Below, in pieces: positions 6,287 through 8,825 of a stretch of DNA of 8,825 nt (position 1 is its first letter; each line of letters starts with the position of its first letter). Origin of the DNA: Bacteroidales bacterium (lineage in GTDB: Bacteria; Bacteroidota; Bacteroidia; Bacteroidales; VadinHA17); contig PMIG01000263.1 in NCBI GenBank assembly GCA_003157055.1, positions 1 through 8,825 of the forward strand, given 5' to 3'. A program made the translations under genes and the position numbers. The notes under the pieces are model-generated. The model was given only the letters and a program-made list of their open reading frames with translations. It did no database searches and had not been told where the DNA came from.

Positions 6287-7087
6287 ATGGAACCAAATCA
6301 TGACGGAGTAAGAAAAACCGGTTTCTATATTGCAGGTTTTATGGTCCTGCTTATTACCGTTTCGGCAGTAAAACCGATTCATTCTGGCGTTTTTGACTGG
6401 AGTAAGTTTAAAAGCATCAGGACCCATACCGGCTCTGAAATAAATATTCTGAAAGGACCAACCAGGTCTCTTGAAATGTTCGATATCAAAGCTATATCGC
6501 TGCATTCAGGTAAGGCTACACATACATACCTCGTTGGAAAAGAGAGCGACGAGTTGCTGATTATTAAAGAAGGATCCGCAGAAATAACAATAAATTCCAA
6601 ATCAAAGCTGCTTTCAGCAGGCAGCATAGCAGTAGTCTCACAGGGCGACAGGGTACAGATAAAAAATACTTTGCCGGGGAACCTGGTATACTATTCATTC
6701 ATTTTCAAACCAAAGCAGCAAAAGACTCATCGGGAGGCATTAAAGAAAGTATCTCCATTCATCTCCTTATGGGACACTGTTACTTTCAAACCATCAGACA
6801 ACGGGGGACGAAGGAATATTATCCAGCAGGCTACCTCCACCCTTAAGCAACTTGAAATTCATGCCACAACACTTAAGGAAGGATTGCCAAGCCATGCTGC
6901 ACATTCTCATCCTGACGAAGAGATAATACTTGTCCGTTTTGGAACTGTCGATCAGACTATCGGCGGAACACATTATCGACTTGGTCCGGGCTCACTTGTT
7001 TTTGCTACTAACGATGACCTTCATGGGATAACCAATACAGGGGAGGGGCAATGTGAATACTATGCAATAAGATGGCTTACTTATTAA
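6287..7087 (+). CDS. Secreted or membrane-anchored two-cupin protein
   Basis: A 266-residue protein starting at ATG 6287; a TTG three codons upstream at 6278 is possible but less likely. Residues 11-28 (TGFYIAGFMVLLITVSAV) are a signal peptide or anchor, so it acts outside the cytosol. Two beta-barrel cupin domains follow. The second has full metal-site motifs: HSH at 206-208, Glu212, then Gly219, and DLHGITN with His246 and Asn250, which fits a 3-His/1-Glu metal site. The first, about 60-140, keeps only the ELLIIKEG part (89-96). It has no HxH and has Asp121 where motif 2 would have His, so it probably lacks a metal. Bicupins include sugar isomerases, ureidoglycine aminohydrolase and oxygenases, and I do not recognise the exact family. 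Its context between an esterase and a sugar-isomerase-like gene suggests handling of a free sugar or sugar acid. The 66-bp gap upstream has no clear promoter. Confidence 0.85.
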   Translation: MEPNHDGVRKTGFYIAGFMVLLITVSAVKPIHSGVFDWSKFKSIRTHTGSEINILKGPTRSLEMFDIKAISLHSGKATHTYLVGKESDELLIIKEGSAEITINSKSKLLSAGSIAVVSQGDRVQIKNTLPGNLVYYSFIFKPKQQKTHREALKKVSPFISLWDTVTFKPSDNGGRRNIIQQATSTLKQLEIHATTLKEGLPSHAAHSHPDEEIILVRFGTVDQTIGGTHYRLGPGSLVFATNDDLHGITNTGEGQCEYYAIRWLTY

Positions 7088-7098
7088 AAGCCTGCAAT

Positions 7099-8079
7099 AT
7101 GAATAATTCAGTGATCACAAGACGCAAATTTATTGGTACGACTGCAGCCGCTGCTGCACTTGCTGTCGTCCCTTTTAATTATTCTCTGGCAGCCGGGTCT
7201 AAAAGAAAAAAGCCAAACTCAAAAGTCGGCGGGGTTCAGCTGGGATGCACCACATACAGCTACAGGAATATGCCTCATAAGGTTGATGACGTTATCCAGT
7301 ATCTGCTGCTTGCAGGCATTAACTCAATTGAGCTGAGAAGTGTGGCCGAGGAAGATCTTGGCCTTCCACAGGTGCCCCAAAGACCAATGGGCCAGATGAG
7401 CGATCAGGAAAAGGCTGATTTTGCAAAAGCTGCAGATGAGATCAAGGAAAAACAGCGCCAGTGGAGACTGTCATTGCCAATGTCAAGGTATGCCGATATG
7501 AGGAAGAAGTTCAATAAGGGCGGGATAGATGTCCATATCACCAAATTTGCACCTTCATCTTGGTCCAATGCAGAAATAGATTATGCTTATGATGCCGCCA
7601 ATGTACTGGGGTCGATTGGAATTACTGATGAGTACAGTGACGCTGCTGAGAAGCGTCTGGGTAAATTCGCTGAAAAACATCATAGTCTGGCAATGTACCA
7701 TCTGCACGCACAGGCAGCAGAACCAGGGTTTTCATTCGATAATGTCATTAAAGATTCCCCCGCGAATATGATCAACCTTGATGCCGGCCATTATTTCGGA
7801 GCAACAGGAAAACATACCAATGATGTTATCATTAAATATCATGACAGGATGCGGAGCATTCATATAAAAGATAAAACAGGACCGACTAGCAATCCTGCCG
7901 GTTTCAATATGCCTTTCGGTAAAGGAGAGACCCCCATAAAAGATATCCTGTTGCTTCTGAAGAAGGAAAAGTGGCCTATAGAAGTCGATGTGGAGCTTGA
8001 ATATGACGTTCCTGCCGACTCTGATCCGGCAAAAGAGGTCGTCAAATGCATCGAATACTTGAGAAATATCCTTGAGTAG
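7099..8079 (+). CDS. Tat-exported sugar isomerase/epimerase-like TIM barrel (AP-endonuclease-2 family)
   Basis: ATG at 7099 (326 residues) is preferred over the ATG at 7072, which overlaps the cupin gene by 16 bp. The later start puts the Tat motif TRRKFIG at residues 7-13, followed by TTAAAAALAVV, in the normal place. The mature part resembles xylose-isomerase-like TIM barrels (COG1082): LGCTTYSYRN at 48-57, GINSIELR, YHLHAQ at 200-205 (the position of the YHNH motif in relatives), LDAGHY with Asp228 and His231, SIHIKDK with His255, GKGETPI, and EVDVELEYD with Glu295 or Glu299. These are the expected metal and substrate residues. The family includes inosose dehydratases, ketose 3-epimerases and enzymes acting on 3-keto-glycosides. 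The export signal means the substrate is unlikely to be phosphorylated, and a role in 3-keto or free-sugar conversion in the periplasm is an inference. It follows the cupin stop by 11 bp, so co-transcription is likely. Confidence 0.88.
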   Translation: MNNSVITRRKFIGTTAAAAALAVVPFNYSLAAGSKRKKPNSKVGGVQLGCTTYSYRNMPHKVDDVIQYLLLAGINSIELRSVAEEDLGLPQVPQRPMGQMSDQEKADFAKAADEIKEKQRQWRLSLPMSRYADMRKKFNKGGIDVHITKFAPSSWSNAEIDYAYDAANVLGSIGITDEYSDAAEKRLGKFAEKHHSLAMYHLHAQAAEPGFSFDNVIKDSPANMINLDAGHYFGATGKHTNDVIIKYHDRMRSIHIKDKTGPTSNPAGFNMPFGKGETPIKDILLLLKKEKWPIEVDVELEYDVPADSDPAKEVVKCIEYLRNILE

Positions 8080-8092
8080 GAGAGCAGCCGTA

Positions 8093-8120
8093 CTTCTTTA
8101 AATCCTCTATTTAAGGGAAG
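8093..8120. terminator. Weak hairpin between convergent genes
   Basis: CTTC-TTTAAAT (8093-8103) and ATTTAAGGGAAG (8109-8120) can form an A/T-rich stem around CCTCT, with two unpaired Gs. On the + strand CTTTT follows. It sits exactly where the isomerase gene (ends 8079) and the minus-strand LolA-like gene (ends 8107) converge, and overlaps the last codons of the latter. It may end transcription, but the stem is weak and the U-tract short. Confidence 0.3.
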
Positions 8121-8825
8121 CTTTTGAAAAGACATCAGGGGAAATCGTTTCATCAAGTTTGATCGATGAAATGATGAATTGTGTTCCGTCGCCGCTCCTG
8201 AGCATATCCTTGAATATCATCTTCATGGGAAACCACCGGCCTTGTATCTTCTGAACATCGGTCAGGCTGGTCCGCTTCAAAAGCTTCCCGCTTTTACCAT
8301 ACAGCTCCTCCTTCAGAGGGATATTCCTTTCCTGGTCGACCCATATCTTGCGCACTTCATAAGCTTCTCCCTCCTTCAGAGCATTTAGCTGAACGATCCA
8401 GCATTCTCGGTTATCTGCTGTATCCTGGGCTGTGACGGAAGCATTGTAATGGTTTGCAAGTGCCGGATCTTCCATCATGTCTTCGTATGAGAGGTCCGAT
8501 CCCATCACCGACTGTCTCAGCATTTGACCTGTAATCTGGATGATCCTGTCGGTTGAAGGAGAGAATATCCATAGCTTGTCTTCCATCTTCAGCATTTTGG
8601 TTCCCTTTTCCCTGGCAGGACTGGTATATTCGGTATAAGCTTTCTTCTCGCCCTCGGCCCACGAATTGAATTCAATGGTTCTGCTTTCCCTTGCACCGCT
8701 TATTACCATTTTTGCTGTCAGTATACGGGTTTTGGCATTGAGATTCTTATCAATAAGATTCAATATATCCTTACCTGATGGTTGTGATGAAGCCTGGATA
8801 GCAATAGAGCTCAGTATGATGAAGA
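8107..8825 (-). CDS. LolA-like outer-membrane-lipoprotein-sorting family protein (5' end missing)
   Basis: The minus-strand frame runs from the stop complement at 8107-8109 to the window's right edge without a stop. A TTG at 8763 is not the real start. Twenty more codons upstream read FIILSSIAIQASSQPSGKDI, the end of a Sec signal peptide with likely cleavage after IQA and the start of the mature protein. Motifs typical of the LolA-like family PF17131 are visible: KMLKMEDKLWIFSPSTDR, then QSVMGSDLSYEDM, with IQGRWFPMKMIFKDM and DETISPDVFSKASL near the end. These proteins fold like LolA and are secreted to the periplasm, where they are thought to bind a lipoprotein or lipid. They often accompany RND/MMPL-type exporters, which would lie beyond this window. 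It is convergent with the glycan genes and probably unrelated to them. Only the first few residues of the signal peptide appear to be missing. Confidence 0.85.
   Translation of the reverse strand, partial: FIILSSIAIQASSQPSGKDILNLIDKNLNAKTRILTAKMVISGARESRTIEFNSWAEGEKKAYTEYTSPAREKGTKMLKMEDKLWIFSPSTDRIIQITGQMLRQSVMGSDLSYEDMMEDPALANHYNASVTAQDTADNRECWIVQLNALKEGEAYEVRKIWVDQERNIPLKEELYGKSGKLLKRTSLTDVQKIQGRWFPMKMIFKDMLRSGDGTQFIISSIKLDETISPDVFSKASLK

Noticed and set aside
7072..7098. ATG at 7072 as the start of the TIM-barrel gene
   Set aside because: It would add nine residues ahead of a normal Tat signal and overlap the cupin gene. The ATG at 7099 places the twin arginines properly.
8411..8662. Second minus-strand frame within the LolA-like gene
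   Set aside because: It is an alternative frame of the same strand inside a gene with clear PF17131 motifs.

Overview
The window looks like a polysaccharide-utilisation or sugar-processing region from a member of the Bacteroidota, probably Bacteroidales or a close relative. This rests on several features. The gene content combines GH31, GH29, an SGNH esterase, a secreted cupin and a Tat-exported sugar isomerase. A PF17131-type LolA-like protein carries the family's MGSDxSYED signature. Start codons have A/T-rich leaders without clear Shine-Dalgarno sites. One intergenic spacer is full of short purine-rich heptamers and a G/C hairpin. No rRNA, tRNA, CRISPR array or transposase gene is visible, and no SusC/SusD pair falls inside the window, so calling it a PUL is an inference.

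Layout on the + strand: (1) 1-1533, the C-terminal half or more of a GH31 alpha-glycosidase, probably an alpha-xylosidase, cut by the window edge. (2) 1599-2597, a sugar-nucleotide SDR epimerase that closely resembles plant-type GDP-mannose 3,5-epimerase. (3) 2604-3746, an unusual fusion of an HxGH nucleotidylyltransferase domain and a compact GHMP-type sugar kinase domain. (4) 3747-3925, a purine-rich spacer with heptamer repeats and an imperfect G/C palindrome. (5) 3926-5443, a secreted GH29 alpha-L-fucosidase. (6) 5459-6220, a Tat-exported SGNH/GDSL hydrolase. (7) 6287-7087, a membrane-anchored or secreted two-cupin protein. (8) 7099-8079, a Tat-exported xylose-isomerase-like TIM barrel. 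On the - strand, convergent with these, 8107-8825 encodes the C-terminal portion of a LolA-like outer-membrane-lipoprotein-sorting family protein, cut by the right edge.

How the genes may work together: the GH31, GH29, esterase, cupin and TIM-barrel proteins would act on extracellular or periplasmic oligosaccharides. The combination of alpha-xylosidase, alpha-fucosidase and deacetylase activities would fit a fucosylated, acetylated xyloglucan-like glycan. The two cytosolic genes at 1599-3746 form a separate sub-module. Together they could phosphorylate a free sugar at C1, transfer it to a nucleotide and epimerise the NDP-sugar. The two genes lie in the same reading frame, separated by one TGA and a few bases, and the second has no ATG start. 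This sub-module is the most unusual part of the window.
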